From Streptomyces roseofulvus (GTDB lineage: Bacteria > Actinomycetota > Actinomycetes > Streptomycetales > Streptomycetaceae): a DNA stretch of 64,000 bases. The position numbers and the translations under genes are program-made. Below the pieces are notes generated by a model. That model did not search any database and had not been told where the DNA came from. It was given only the letters and a program-made list of their open reading frames with translations. The stretch spans positions 1,798,001 through 1,862,000 of the forward strand of contig NZ_BAAAWE010000001.1 in the NCBI RefSeq assembly GCF_039534915.1. Reading direction: 5' to 3'. The stretch's first letter is position 1. Every line of letters begins with the position of its first letter. Positions 19,000 through 28,094 of this stretch are shown one piece after another.

Positions 19000-19141
19000 G
19001 AGTCCCGTGTGCGGGGCGCGGTTCGTGGGTAGTCGATCAACGCCGCACGGGTTCCCGGGCGAGTCCGGGGGCTGCGGCCGGACGACCGGGAAGCCGTAAG
19101 GTTGGTCCGTACGACACGAACTTCGAAGAAGGAGGCGCTGG

Positions 19142-20155
19142 GTGATCGAGCTCGAGGGGGTACCCGAGCTGATCGACCCGGTCATGGTGGCCGCGTTCGA
19201 GGGCTGGAACGACGCCGGCGACGCCGCCTCCACCGCGGTCGCTCATCTGGACCGGGAATGGAAGGGCGAGGTCTTCGCGGCGCTCGACGCCGAGGACTAC
19301 TACGACTTCCAGGTCAACCGGCCGACGGTGTTCCTGGAGAACGGCGTCCGGAAGATCACCTGGCCGACGACCCGGCTCTCCGTGGTCCGGATCGGCGGCG
19401 ACAAGCCGCGCGACCTGGTCCTGGTCCGGGGCATCGAGCCCTCGATGCGCTGGCGCTCCTTCTGCAACGAGCTGCTGGGCTTCGCGCACGAGCTGGGCGT
19501 CGAGATGGTGGTCATCCTCGGCGCGCTGCTCGGCGACACCCCGCACACCCGTCCGGTGCCGGTCAGCGGGGTCACCTCCGACCCCGACCTGGCGCGGACG
19601 ATGGAGCTGGAGGAGACCCGGTACGAGGGCCCGACGGGCATCGTCGGGATCCTCCAGGAGGCGTGCACCCACGCGGGCGTACCGGCCGTGAGCCTGTGGG
19701 CGGCGGTGCCGCACTACGTGTCGCAGCCGCCGAACCCCAAGGCGACGCTGGCGCTGCTGAACCGGCTGGAGGACCTGATCGGGCTGCGGATCCCGCTGGG
19801 CGAGCTGCCCGAGGACGCGCGCGCGTGGCAGCTGGGGGTGGACCAGCTGGCGGCGGAGGACAGCGAGGTCGCCGAGTACGTGCAGACGCTGGAGGAGGCC
19901 CGGGACACCGCGGAGCTCCCCGAGGCGTCGGGCGAGGCGATCGCCCGCGAGTTCGAGCGGTATCTGCGGCGGCGTGACCCGGGGCAGGGTCCGGGGCCGG
20001 GCGGTCCCGGGGTGGCGACGGAGAGCGGGGACACCTCGTACCTGCGCGATCCGGGCAGCGGCCGGACCCGCCCGCCGAAGCCGGAGCCCGGGCCGGAACA
20101 GTCGGAACAGCCGGAGGCGCCGGAGGCGCCCGGCGAGGACGGCGAGGAGAACTGA
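19142..20155 (+). CDS. PAC2 family protein
   Basis: A 337-residue protein of the PAC2 (proteasome assembly chaperone-like) family. Typical sequences are VAAFEGWNDAGDAAS near 20, VRGIEPSMRWRSFCNELL, and LGALLGDTPHTRPVPVSG near 125. The actinobacterial members are conserved but their function is unknown; they are not proven proteasome chaperones. The last 70 residues are a low-complexity Pro/Glu/Gly tail. GTG start with GAAGGAGG upstream. It is convergent with mshC across a perfect hairpin. Confidence 0.88.
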   Translation: MIELEGVPELIDPVMVAAFEGWNDAGDAASTAVAHLDREWKGEVFAALDAEDYYDFQVNRPTVFLENGVRKITWPTTRLSVVRIGGDKPRDLVLVRGIEPSMRWRSFCNELLGFAHELGVEMVVILGALLGDTPHTRPVPVSGVTSDPDLARTMELEETRYEGPTGIVGILQEACTHAGVPAVSLWAAVPHYVSQPPNPKATLALLNRLEDLIGLRIPLGELPEDARAWQLGVDQLAAEDSEVAEYVQTLEEARDTAELPEASGEAIAREFERYLRRRDPGQGPGPGGPGVATESGDTSYLRDPGSGRTRPPKPEPGPEQSEQPEAPEAPGEDGEEN

Positions 20156-20189
20156 GAAGAGGGGGACGGCCGGAGCCGTCCCCCTCTTC
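20156..20189. terminator. Bidirectional terminator between PAC2 gene and mshC
   Basis: Perfect 15-bp inverted repeat (20156-20170 with 20175-20189, arm GAAGAGGGGGACGGC) with a CGGA tetraloop, between convergent stops. Confidence 0.88.
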
Positions 20190-20200
20190 CTTACCGCCGC

Positions 20201-21430
20201 TTACAGCGCGACGCCGAGGAGCGCGTCGACCGTGCGGGAGACGAGGCCGGGGGCGGACTCGTCGGTGCCGCCGCCGGCCTCCTGGCGGGCGGCCCAGCGG
20301 TCGACCGCGGCGAGCGCGGCCGGGGCGTCCAGGTCGTCCGCGAGGGCCTCGCGGACCTCCTCGACGAGGGCGTCGGCGGACGGGCCGTCGGGCCGGGAGA
20401 CCGCGGCGCGCCAGCGGTCCAGGCGGTCGACGGCGTCCTGGAGGACCTGGTCGGTCCACTCCCAGTCGGCGCGGTAGTGGTGGGCGAGGAGGGCGAGCCG
20501 GATGGCGGCCGGGTCGACGCCCTCGCGCCGGAGCGCGGAGACGAAGACCAGGTTGCCCTTGGACTTGGACATCTTCTCGCCGTGCAGGGCGACCATGCCG
20601 GCGTGCACGTACGCCTTGGCCATGGGGAACTCGCCGGTGAGGGACTGGGCGTGCGAGGCGCCCATCTCGTGGTGCGGGAAGATCAGGTCGGACCCGCCGC
20701 CCTGCACGTCGAAGCCCATGCCGAGGTGGTCGAGGGCGATGGCGACGCACTCGATGTGCCAGCCGGGGCGGCCGGCGCCGAGGCTGCCGCCGTCCCAGCT
20801 GGGCTCGCCCTCGCGGGCGGCCATCCACAGCATCGGGTCGAGCGGGTTCTTCTTGCCCGGGCGGTCCGGGTCCCCGCCGCGCTCGGCGGAGAGGTGCCGC
20901 ATGAGCTCGGTGTCGTAGTGGGAGACCTCGCCGAAGTGCGGGTCGGCCTCGACGGAGAAGTAGATGTCGCCGTCGAGCTCGTAGGCCGCGCCGGAGTCAC
21001 GGAGCCGCTCGACCAGCGGGACGATGGAGGGTATCGACTCGACCGCGCCGACGTAGTGGCGCGGGGGCAGCATCCGCAGGGCCGTCATGTCCTCGCGGAA
21101 GAGGGAGGTCTCGCGCTCGGCGAGGGCGACCCAGTCGATGTCGTCGCGGAGGGCGCGCTCCAGGAGCGGGTCGTCGACGTCCGTGACGTTCTGGACGTAG
21201 TGCACCTGCCGCTTGGTGTCGAGCCACACGCGCTGCACGAGGTCGAACGCGTTGTAGGTCGCCGCGTGACCCATGTGGGTCGCGTCGTAGGGCGTGATGC
21301 CGCAGACGTAGATGCGGGCGACGGGACCGGGGGCGAGGGTGACTCGTCCGCCGGTCGCGGTGTCGTGGATCCGGAGGTCGCGGCCCTTGCCGGGAAGGGC
21401 GGGGACCTCAGAAGCGGGCCAGGCATGCAT
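20201..21430 (-). CDS. mshC: Cysteine-GlcN-Ins ligase, mycothiol biosynthesis
   Basis: A 409-residue class I cysteinyl-tRNA-synthetase-like enzyme that joins L-cysteine to GlcN-inositol with ATP, the third step of mycothiol synthesis. The HIGH box appears as [12 protein letters not shown] near 55 and the KMSKS box as [10 protein letters not shown] near 290; zinc-ligand [14 protein letters not shown] lies at the entry of the domain. It is shorter than a true CysRS and lacks the anticodon-binding domain, which separates MshC from CysS. The start is probably leaderless: no SD, and a TACGCT hexamer ends six bases before the ATG. Confidence 0.95.
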   Translation of the reverse strand: MHAWPASEVPALPGKGRDLRIHDTATGGRVTLAPGPVARIYVCGITPYDATHMGHAATYNAFDLVQRVWLDTKRQVHYVQNVTDVDDPLLERALRDDIDWVALAERETSLFREDMTALRMLPPRHYVGAVESIPSIVPLVERLRDSGAAYELDGDIYFSVEADPHFGEVSHYDTELMRHLSAERGGDPDRPGKKNPLDPMLWMAAREGEPSWDGGSLGAGRPGWHIECVAIALDHLGMGFDVQGGGSDLIFPHHEMGASHAQSLTGEFPMAKAYVHAGMVALHGEKMSKSKGNLVFVSALRREGVDPAAIRLALLAHHYRADWEWTDQVLQDAVDRLDRWRAAVSRPDGPSADALVEEVREALADDLDAPAALAAVDRWAARQEAGGGTDESAPGLVSRTVDALLGVAL

Positions 21431-21577
21431 GACCCGAGCGTAACCGGACAGGTGTTTCGGATACGAACCGGATCCGGAATCTTGTCCGATCATGCGCTCT
21501 TGCGGGTCAGCGCGGTCTGTGCATACCCCCCAGGGGTCAGGAGGCCCGCCCGGGAGAGTGGCCGAAACCCTACGGCC

Positions 21578-22384
21578 CTAGACCGGCGGCCAGGGGATCG
21601 CGGGCCACTGACCGGAGGGCTCCGGATGCCGCCCGGAGGCCAGCAGCGCCGCGACCCGGTCCCGTACGGCGGACACCTCGGCGGCCGTGAGCAGTTCCGC
21701 CAGGCGGGTGGCGAGGGGTGCTCCCGGCGCCAGGGCGGCGTCGAGGGCCCCGAGGACGGCGGTGGCCTCCTCGGGCAGCTCCTGGCCCGCCCAGCCCCAC
21801 AGCAGGGTGCGCAGCTTGTCCTCGACGTGGAAGGAGACGCCGTGGTCGATGCCGTAGAGCCGGCCGCCGGGGGCGGGCAGCAGATGGCCGCCCTTGCGGT
21901 CGCCGTTGTTCATCACGGCGTCGAGGACGGCGAGCCGGCGCAGTCCGGGGGTGTCGGCGTGGACGAGGAGCGCGGTGCGGCCCTCCCCCACCTCGGCGGG
22001 TCCGATCGCGCGCCAGCCCTCGCCGGGTTCCTCGTCCTCGGTGAGGGCGAGCAGCCGTGCCTCCGGGTCGGCCTCGATCCAGAGCTGGACCATGCCCTCG
22101 CCGTACGGGCCGTCCCGCAGCACCGTGGGCGGGACCAGGCCCCAGCCGGTGGCCTCGGAGAGCTCGTACGCGGCGACCTCCCGCTCGGCGAGGGTGCCGT
22201 CGGGGAAGTCCCAGAGGGGCCGCTCCCCCGCGACCGGCTTGTAGACGCAGGCGGCCTCGCGGCCCTCGTAGGCGACCGTGCAGTAGAGCACGGCGTTGGA
22301 TGCCTCGCGGAGCTGCCCCCGGACGGTCAGCTCACCGCGCGCGAGCAGCTCGGTGTCCTGCGGGTACTCGGGGCTGCTGCTCAT
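21578..22384 (-). CDS. SCO1664-family protein (TIGR03843 type), kinase-like
   Basis: A 268-residue actinobacterial protein with remote similarity to phosphatidylinositol 3/4-kinases. Candidate nucleotide-site motifs are NAVLYCTVAYEGREAACVYKP near 30-50 (possible ATP-site lysine), a catalytic-loop-like AVMNNGDRKGGH near 165, and YGIDHGVSFH near 190. Function unknown. ATG at 22384 overlaps the stop of the DUF3090 gene by four bases (ATGA), indicating translational coupling. It forms a fixed trio with the next two genes. Confidence 0.85.
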   Translation of the reverse strand: MSSSPEYPQDTELLARGELTVRGQLREASNAVLYCTVAYEGREAACVYKPVAGERPLWDFPDGTLAEREVAAYELSEATGWGLVPPTVLRDGPYGEGMVQLWIEADPEARLLALTEDEEPGEGWRAIGPAEVGEGRTALLVHADTPGLRRLAVLDAVMNNGDRKGGHLLPAPGGRLYGIDHGVSFHVEDKLRTLLWGWAGQELPEEATAVLGALDAALAPGAPLATRLAELLTAAEVSAVRDRVAALLASGRHPEPSGQWPAIPWPPV

Positions 22385-22971
22385 GCTCCGCGGCGGTATC
22401 CGTTCTGGCGGGGGCAGACGTGGCCCTCCGGGTCGAGCGGGAGGCTGCACAGCGGGCACGGCGGGCGGCCGGCGTTGACCACGTCCAGGGCCCGCTTGGC
22501 GAAGGCGCGGGCCTGGGCGCCGCTGAGGCGGACGCGGAGCATCGGCGGGCCGTTCTCCTCGTCCTGGAGCAGCCGCTCCTCGGCCGCGGCGAGGTCCTCC
22601 TCGGACTCCGCGTCGAGTTCGACGAGGGCCTGGGCCTCGACGATCATGCGCTGCTCCTCGCCGTCCCAGGCGAGCGCCATGGTGCCGACGCGGAACTCCT
22701 CCTCGACGGGGGTGTCGAGGGGGGCGGTGTCGGCGGCGTCGGCGGGGGCCACGGCGGGCACCGGGGCGTTGCCCCCGGTGCGGCGCAGCACCTCGTCGAG
22801 GAGTTCGTCGATGCGCTCGGCGAGCGCCGCCACCTGGGTCTTCTCCAGGGCGACGCTGGTGATCCGGCCGGCCGCGGACGCCTGGAGGAAGAACGTCCGG
22901 CGGCCAGGCAGCCCGACCGTGCCGGCCACGAAACGCTCCGGTGGGTCGTAGAGGAACACCTGACGGGACAC
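22381..22971 (-). CDS. DUF3090 family protein (TIGR03847 type)
   Basis: A 196-residue conserved actinobacterial protein of unknown function. N-terminal SRQVFLYDPPERFVAGTVGLPGRRTFFLQ is the family hallmark, the middle is helical with acidic segments, and the C-terminus has a possible zinc-binding group PPCPLCSLPLDPEGHVCP. GTG start. It overlaps the SCO1664-type gene by four bases and lies 67 bases downstream of the phosphomutase-like gene. Always found with those two in the families' known contexts, so all three probably serve one process. Confidence 0.87.
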   Translation of the reverse strand: MSRQVFLYDPPERFVAGTVGLPGRRTFFLQASAAGRITSVALEKTQVAALAERIDELLDEVLRRTGGNAPVPAVAPADAADTAPLDTPVEEEFRVGTMALAWDGEEQRMIVEAQALVELDAESEEDLAAAEERLLQDEENGPPMLRVRLSGAQARAFAKRALDVVNAGRPPCPLCSLPLDPEGHVCPRQNGYRRGA

Positions 22972-23038
22972 GCTCCCGGCTCCCTTGACTGTCGACTGTC
23001 GTACTGCAACGGCGAGTCCACCCTACTGCGCGGGAGGA

Positions 23039-23728
23039 TCACGGTGCGCCCGCGCCGCCCCCCACCTCGGCCGTCCCGCTGGTGTCGGGGGCCTCCCGGG
23101 GGGCCAGGGCGGCGAGGTCTCCGGTGTCACCGAGGCGGACCAGGAAGGGGCGGAGCCGGGTGTAGCGGATCACGGTGAGCGAGCAGGGGTCGACGTGGAT
23201 CCGCTGGAAGAGGTCGAGGTGGAGGCCGAGGGCGTCGGCGACGAGGGACTTGATGATGTCGCCGTGGGAGCACATGGCGTAGACGGCGTCCTCGCCGTGC
23301 TCGGCGTCGATCCGGGCGTTCCAGTCGCGGACCGCCTCGACGGCCCGGGTCTGCATGGCGCGCATGGACTCGCCGCCGGGGAAGGCGGCGGCGGAGGCGT
23401 GCGCCTGGACGACCTCCATCAGCGGTTCGTCGTTGAGTTCGCTGAGCTTGCGGCCCGACCAGTCGCCGTAGTCGCACTCGTTGATCCGGTCCTCGAGGTG
23501 GAAGGGGAGGTCCGGGCGGGCGTCCAGGAGCGGCTGGAGGGTCTCCCGGCAGCGCTGGAGGGGGCTGGAGACGGCCGCGGCGAGCGGGATCCCGGCGAGC
23601 CGGGCGGGCAGCGCGGCGGCCTGCGCGGCGCCGCGCTCGTCGAGCGCCACGCCCGGCGTGCGCCCGGCGAGCAGTCCGGAGGTGTTGGCGGTGGAGCGTC
23701 CGTGCCGGACGAGGATCAGCGTGGCCAT
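23039..23728 (-). CDS. Histidine phosphatase, MSMEG_4193 family
   Basis: A 229-residue member of the phosphoglycerate-mutase/histidine-phosphatase superfamily. The catalytic LVRHGRSTAN is near 5-14, and the second histidine is in AMCSHGDIIKSLV near 155; an acidic CDYGDWSGRKLSEL lies between. First gene of the trio with DUF3090 and the SCO1664-type protein. Known members are called probable phosphomutases without a proven substrate. Divergent from corA, with about 100 bases between starts. Confidence 0.88.
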   Translation of the reverse strand: MATLILVRHGRSTANTSGLLAGRTPGVALDERGAAQAAALPARLAGIPLAAAVSSPLQRCRETLQPLLDARPDLPFHLEDRINECDYGDWSGRKLSELNDEPLMEVVQAHASAAAFPGGESMRAMQTRAVEAVRDWNARIDAEHGEDAVYAMCSHGDIIKSLVADALGLHLDLFQRIHVDPCSLTVIRYTRLRPFLVRLGDTGDLAALAPREAPDTSGTAEVGGGAGAP

Positions 23729-23831
23729 GCCGGCCAGCCTACGGCGCACGCGCGCGTACGGGGCGGGCTGTGGCGGGGCGAGCCGCTCCGCGCGCGTGCG
23801 GGACGGGCGGGTCCGGGGGAGAATACGGCCC

Positions 23832-24815
23832 GTGATCGTCGATGCTGCCCTGTACCGCGACGGCCGCCGGAGGGAGTGCGGCGGCGACCTCGCCCGCTCC
23901 CTGGCGGAGGCCCGGGCCGGCGGCGACGCCTTCCTCTGGGTGGGGCTGTACGAGCCCACGGAGGCCGAGTTCGACCATGTGACCGCGGAGTTCGCGCTGC
24001 ACCCGCTGGCGGTCGAGGACGCGCTCAAGGCGCACCAGCGGCCCAAGCTGGAGGTCTACGACGACTCCCTCTTCGTGGTGCTGAAGCCGGTCCTCTACGA
24101 GCCGGAGAGCGACCGGGTGTCGTCCGGGGAGCTGATGCTGTTCCTGGGCGACTCGTTCGTGGTGACGGTGCGGCACGGCGAGGGCGCGCCCCTGGCGGCG
24201 GTGCGCAGGCGGCTTGAGACCCATCCGGAGGTGCTGCGGCACGGGCCGACGTCGGTGCTGTACGCGGTGAGCGACGCGGTGGTGGACCACTACCTGGACG
24301 TGGCGGGCGAGCTCCAGGTGGACCTGGAGGAGCTGGAGGCGGCCGTCTTCGCGCCGGGCGGGACGGGGTCGGCGAACATGGCGGAGCGGATCTACACGGC
24401 GAAGCGGCAGGTGCTGGAGTTCCGGCGGGCGTCGGGTCCGCTGGCGGGGCCGGTGGCCCGGCTGACGGCGGGTGCGGTGCCGTTCGTCAGCAAGGAGTCG
24501 CAGCCGTTCTTCCGGGACGTCAACGACCATCTGCTGCGGGCCAACGAGCAGGTGGAGGGGTTGGACCGGCTGCTGTCGGACGTGCTGTCGGCGCACCTGG
24601 CGCAGATGGGCGTGCGGCAGAACGACGACATGCGGAAGATCTCGGCGTGGGCGGCGATGGCGGCGGTGCCGACGATGGTGGCGGGGATCTACGGCATGAA
24701 CTTCGACCACATGCCGGAGCTGCACTGGACGTGGTCGTACCCGGCGCTGATCGCGGTCATGGCCGTGATCGAGCTGCTGCTGTACCGCCTGTTCAAGCGG
24801 CGCGGCTGGCTGTGA
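23832..24815 (+). CDS. corA: CorA-family divalent cation transporter
   Basis: A 327-residue magnesium/cobalt channel protein. A large N-terminal cytoplasmic domain (about 1-250) precedes a long stalk helix and two C-terminal transmembrane segments. The selectivity motif is GIYGMNFDHMPEL, containing the diagnostic GMN and MPEL. GTG start at 23832 just downstream of an AT-poor promoter region. Length and motifs fit typical actinobacterial CorA. Not linked functionally to its neighbours. Confidence 0.92.
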   Translation: MIVDAALYRDGRRRECGGDLARSLAEARAGGDAFLWVGLYEPTEAEFDHVTAEFALHPLAVEDALKAHQRPKLEVYDDSLFVVLKPVLYEPESDRVSSGELMLFLGDSFVVTVRHGEGAPLAAVRRRLETHPEVLRHGPTSVLYAVSDAVVDHYLDVAGELQVDLEELEAAVFAPGGTGSANMAERIYTAKRQVLEFRRASGPLAGPVARLTAGAVPFVSKESQPFFRDVNDHLLRANEQVEGLDRLLSDVLSAHLAQMGVRQNDDMRKISAWAAMAAVPTMVAGIYGMNFDHMPELHWTWSYPALIAVMAVIELLLYRLFKRRGWL

Positions 24816-24864
24816 GCCGGCCGCGCCGGCCGCCTGCGGGGTCCCTGGGGCCCGCCCGGCCCGG

Positions 24865-25650
24865 TCAGAAGGCCGGGGCAGGGGTGGCGGGGCCGCCGAG
24901 GGCGTCGAGCCGTTCGGGCATCCGCAGGCCGATCATGCGGTGCCAGCCGGCCGCGCGCTCGTAGGCGTACATGCCGTGGATGCCGGCGGCGAGGACCGCT
25001 CCCTTGGCCTTCGGCCACTCCAGGATGCGGCCCATGTGGCGCATGACGGCGAGGCTGACGTCGCGGTAGACCTGGATCTCGGCGAGCGCCGACTCGCGCA
25101 GGGTGCGCTGGATCAGCCGGCCGTGGCCGGCACGGGCGAGCCGGAGCAGCTCCTCGTGGCAGTAGGCGAGGTGGTTGTCCTCGTCGTTGCAGATCATGCG
25201 GATGGCCTTGCCGAGTTCGGGGTGGTCGCCGAAGTACTTCACCAGGAGCTGCATCTGGGCGGCGGCGCGTTCCTCGGTGACCCGGCTGTGGGCGAGGTAG
25301 ACGACGACGTCCTCCTCGGTGAGCGGCTCGTCGCGGCGGAGCTTGTCGTGGGCGAGGCCGATGCCGCGCTGTTCCAGCAGCATCGTGTAGTCGGTGTCCG
25401 GCGGGACGGGGACGGGTTCGAGGCCGCGTTTGCGCATGAGGGCGTTGAAGATGCGGCCGTGCTTGTCCTCGTCGGCGCCGTGCCGGGTGATCTTCGGGGT
25501 GAGGTCCCGCATGGCGGGCGCGACGAGTGCGGCGATCCGGGCGTTCTCCCAGCCGCCCTGCGACTCGCCGCTGGCGGCGATCGAGCAGAAGAGCCGGAAG
25601 GCCTCGTCGTCGTCGATGATTTCCTGGAACACACTCTTGGCCGTGAGCAT
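24865..25650 (-). CDS. Ferritin-like di-iron domain protein
   Basis: A 261-residue helical protein with spaced ligand motifs of a ferritin-like four-helix bundle: ADEDKHGRIF near 63, TEERAAAQM near 125, and NDEDNHLAYCHEE near 150. These supply Glu and Glu-x-x-His ligands for a di-iron centre. ATG at 25650 has GGGAGG eight bases upstream; an earlier in-frame GTG lies within that SD motif. The function is not established. It could be an oxidase, a hydroxylase or an iron-storage-like protein. Confidence 0.75.
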   Translation of the reverse strand: MLTAKSVFQEIIDDDEAFRLFCSIAASGESQGGWENARIAALVAPAMRDLTPKITRHGADEDKHGRIFNALMRKRGLEPVPVPPDTDYTMLLEQRGIGLAHDKLRRDEPLTEEDVVVYLAHSRVTEERAAAQMQLLVKYFGDHPELGKAIRMICNDEDNHLAYCHEELLRLARAGHGRLIQRTLRESALAEIQVYRDVSLAVMRHMGRILEWPKAKGAVLAAGIHGMYAYERAAGWHRMIGLRMPERLDALGGPATPAPAF

Positions 25651-25913
25651 CGCTGCCACCTCCCTGCGGACGTCCGCGCTCCGCGGGTCCGGGAGACCGA
25701 GTCAAATGCGGTCCGGGACGGCGGGCAACAGGAGGGCTCCGGGGTATCCGCCGAAAGAGTGAGCCGCGGGGCCGTAACCGGGGGCGCCGTGGCGCGTTGA
25801 ACGGCATGACGGCCGTGGCGGGGAAGACCCCCGAGCCCCCACCACGGCCGCAGAATCCCTCTTCATCGACGGCGACGCCCGCACCGCTCGGCGTGCGCTT
25901 CTCCGGCCGTCGG

Positions 25914-26963
25914 CTAGGCGAGACCCGCGCGCTCCAGGGCGTCGACGCCGGCGCGCAGGGCGGTGAGGCGCTCGTCGAGGGTGAAGCCGGCGGGAGCGAG
26001 GGTCAGGGTGGTGACACCGGCCTCCGCGTAGGCGGTCATGCGGTCCGCGATCCGGTCGACCGTGCCGAGCAGGGCGGTCTGGTCGATCAGGGTGCGGGGC
26101 ACGGCGGCCGCGGCGCCCGCCTTGTCGCCGGCCAGGTACTTGTCCTGGATCTCGGCGGCCTCCTTCTCGTACCCCATGCGCTGGGCGAGCTGGTTGTAGA
26201 AGTTCTGCTTGCGGCTGCCCATGCCGCCCACGTACAGGGCGGTGTACGGGCGGAAGACGTCGGCCAGCGCGTCGACGTCGTCGCCGAGGGCGAGCGGCAG
26301 CGTCGGGCAGACGTCGAAGCCGTCCATGGTCAGGCCGGCCTTCTCGCGGCCCGCCCGGAGCGGCCGCAGGGCGGTCTCCTCCAGGTGCTCGGCGGAGGGG
26401 AAGATCAGCAGGGCGCCGTCGGCGATCTCGCCGGTCTGCTCCAGGTTCTTCGGGCCGATCGCGGCGATGTAGAGCGGGATGTGCTCGCGCTGCGGGTGGA
26501 CGGTCAGCTTGATCGGCTTGCCGGGGCCGCCGGGCAGCGGGAGCGTCCAGTGCTCGCCGTCGTGGGTCAGGCGCTCGCGGGACATCGCCTTGCGGACGAT
26601 CTCCACGTACTCGCGGGTGCGGGCGAGCGGCTTGTCGAACTTCACGCCGTACCAGCCCTCGGAGACCTGCGGCCCCGAGACGCCGAGGCCGAGGCGGAAA
26701 CGGCCGCCGGAGAGCGAGTCCAGGGTGGCGGCGGTCATCGCCGTCATCGCGGGCTGGCGGGCCGGGATCTGCATGATCGCCGACCCGACGTCGATCCGCT
26801 CCGTCTTCGCGGCGACCCAGGAGAGCACGGTCGGCGCGTCCGAGCCGTACGCCTCCGCCGCCCAGCACACGTCGTAGCCGAGGCGGTCGGCCTCCTGGGC
26901 CACGGCCAGATTGTCGCCGTCCATGCCGGCGCCCCAGTAGCCGAGGTTGATGCCGAGCCGCAT
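25914..26963 (-). CDS. LLM-class F420-dependent oxidoreductase
   Basis: About 349 residues, a luciferase-like barrel of the F420-dependent group: MRLGINLGYWGAG at the start, FRLGLGVSGPQVSEGWYG near 90, and PLYIAAIGPKNLEQTGEIADG near 165. Coenzyme F420 is made by Streptomyces. The ATG at 26963 is supported by AAGGGG nine bases upstream; an ATG-equivalent GTG lies two codons earlier. Single gene, divergent from the aldo/keto reductase. Substrate unknown. Confidence 0.85.
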   Translation of the reverse strand: MRLGINLGYWGAGMDGDNLAVAQEADRLGYDVCWAAEAYGSDAPTVLSWVAAKTERIDVGSAIMQIPARQPAMTAMTAATLDSLSGGRFRLGLGVSGPQVSEGWYGVKFDKPLARTREYVEIVRKAMSRERLTHDGEHWTLPLPGGPGKPIKLTVHPQREHIPLYIAAIGPKNLEQTGEIADGALLIFPSAEHLEETALRPLRAGREKAGLTMDGFDVCPTLPLALGDDVDALADVFRPYTALYVGGMGSRKQNFYNQLAQRMGYEKEAAEIQDKYLAGDKAGAAAAVPRTLIDQTALLGTVDRIADRMTAYAEAGVTTLTLAPAGFTLDERLTALRAGVDALERAGLA

Positions 26964-27103
26964 GTCCACGCACCCCTTACCCGTCGGTAACGTCTCTCGG
27001 TCCGGACTCTAGCGCGCCGCCCCCGCATCCGTCAGGAGCCCGCCGCCACGCCGTCGTCCACAGGTTCTGTCCACAGGGTCTCTGCGCCCGCTGCCCCGGC
27101 CAG

Positions 27104-27109
27104 TAAGGT
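27104..27109 (+). promoter_or_regulatory. -10 element, leaderless start of aldo/keto reductase
   Basis: TAAGGT ends seven bases before the ATG at 27117, with no SD sequence. Confidence 0.5.
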
Positions 27110-27116
27110 CCCGCCC

Positions 27117-28094
27117 ATGGAGCAGAGGCATCTCGGACGTACCGGCCTGCGCGTCTCGCGCATCGGGCTCGGCACGCTCACCTGGGGGCGGGACACCGAC
27201 GAGCACGACGCCGGCGAGCAGCTGAAGGCGTTCTGGGACGCGGGCGGCACGCTCGTGGACACCGCCGACGTGTACGGCGGCGGCGAGGCGGAGTATCTGC
27301 TCGGGCGGCTCATGGAGCGGCTCGTCCCCCGGAGCGACCTGGTCCTGTCCACCAAGGCCGGCAGCGTCCCCGACCCGGACCGGCGCACCGACGGCTCGCG
27401 CGGCCACCTCCTCGCGGCGCTCGACGCCTCCCTGGCCCGGCTCGGCACGGACCACGTGGACCTCTGGCAGCTGCACGCCTACGACCCGTACACACCGCTG
27501 GAGGAGTCGCTCCAGGCGCTCGACATCGCCGTACGCAGCGGGCGGGCGCGGTACGCGGGCGTGGCGAACTTCTGCGGCTGGCAGCTGGCCAAGGCCGGCA
27601 CGTGGCAGCTGGCCGGCGACCGGACCCGGCTCGCCGGGGCCCAGCTGGAGTACTCGCTGCTCCAGCGGGGCGTCGAGCGGGAGGTGCTGCCCGCGGCGGT
27701 CGACCTCGGCATAGGCCTGCTGCCGTCGTCGCCGCTCGGCCGGGGCGTACTGACCGGCAAGTACCGCGGCGGCACCCCGTCCGACTCCCGGGGCGCCTCG
27801 GAGGCGCTGGCGCCGTTCGTGGAGCCGTATCTGGACGAGGCCGCGAGCCGGATCGTGGAGGCGGTCAGCACCGCCGCCGACGGGCTCGCGACCAGCCCGC
27901 TGCACGTGGCGCTCGCCTGGGTCAGGGACCGGCCCGGGGTGACCGCCCCGATCGTCGGCGCCCGCACGGCACGGCAGCTCACGGCCGCGCTGTCGGTGGA
28001 GGGCCTTAGTCTTCCTGACGAGATCTGCCGGGCTTTGGACGATGTGTCCGCGCCCGTGCACCGCTATCCGGATCACGACTGGAGCACCTTGTGA
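27117..28094 (+). CDS. Aldo/keto reductase
   Basis: A 325-residue NADPH-dependent carbonyl reductase with a TIM-barrel. The catalytic tetrad is visible: Asp and Tyr in VDTADVYGGGE near 46-53, Lys in LSTKAGS near 82, and His in LWQLHAYDPY near 119. The C-terminal NADP motif is VTAPIVGARTARQL. Its stop overlaps the start of the RecD2-like gene by four bases (GTGA), so the two are translationally coupled despite unrelated predicted roles. Confidence 0.93.
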   Translation: MEQRHLGRTGLRVSRIGLGTLTWGRDTDEHDAGEQLKAFWDAGGTLVDTADVYGGGEAEYLLGRLMERLVPRSDLVLSTKAGSVPDPDRRTDGSRGHLLAALDASLARLGTDHVDLWQLHAYDPYTPLEESLQALDIAVRSGRARYAGVANFCGWQLAKAGTWQLAGDRTRLAGAQLEYSLLQRGVEREVLPAAVDLGIGLLPSSPLGRGVLTGKYRGGTPSDSRGASEALAPFVEPYLDEAASRIVEAVSTAADGLATSPLHVALAWVRDRPGVTAPIVGARTARQLTAALSVEGLSLPDEICRALDDVSAPVHRYPDHDWSTL

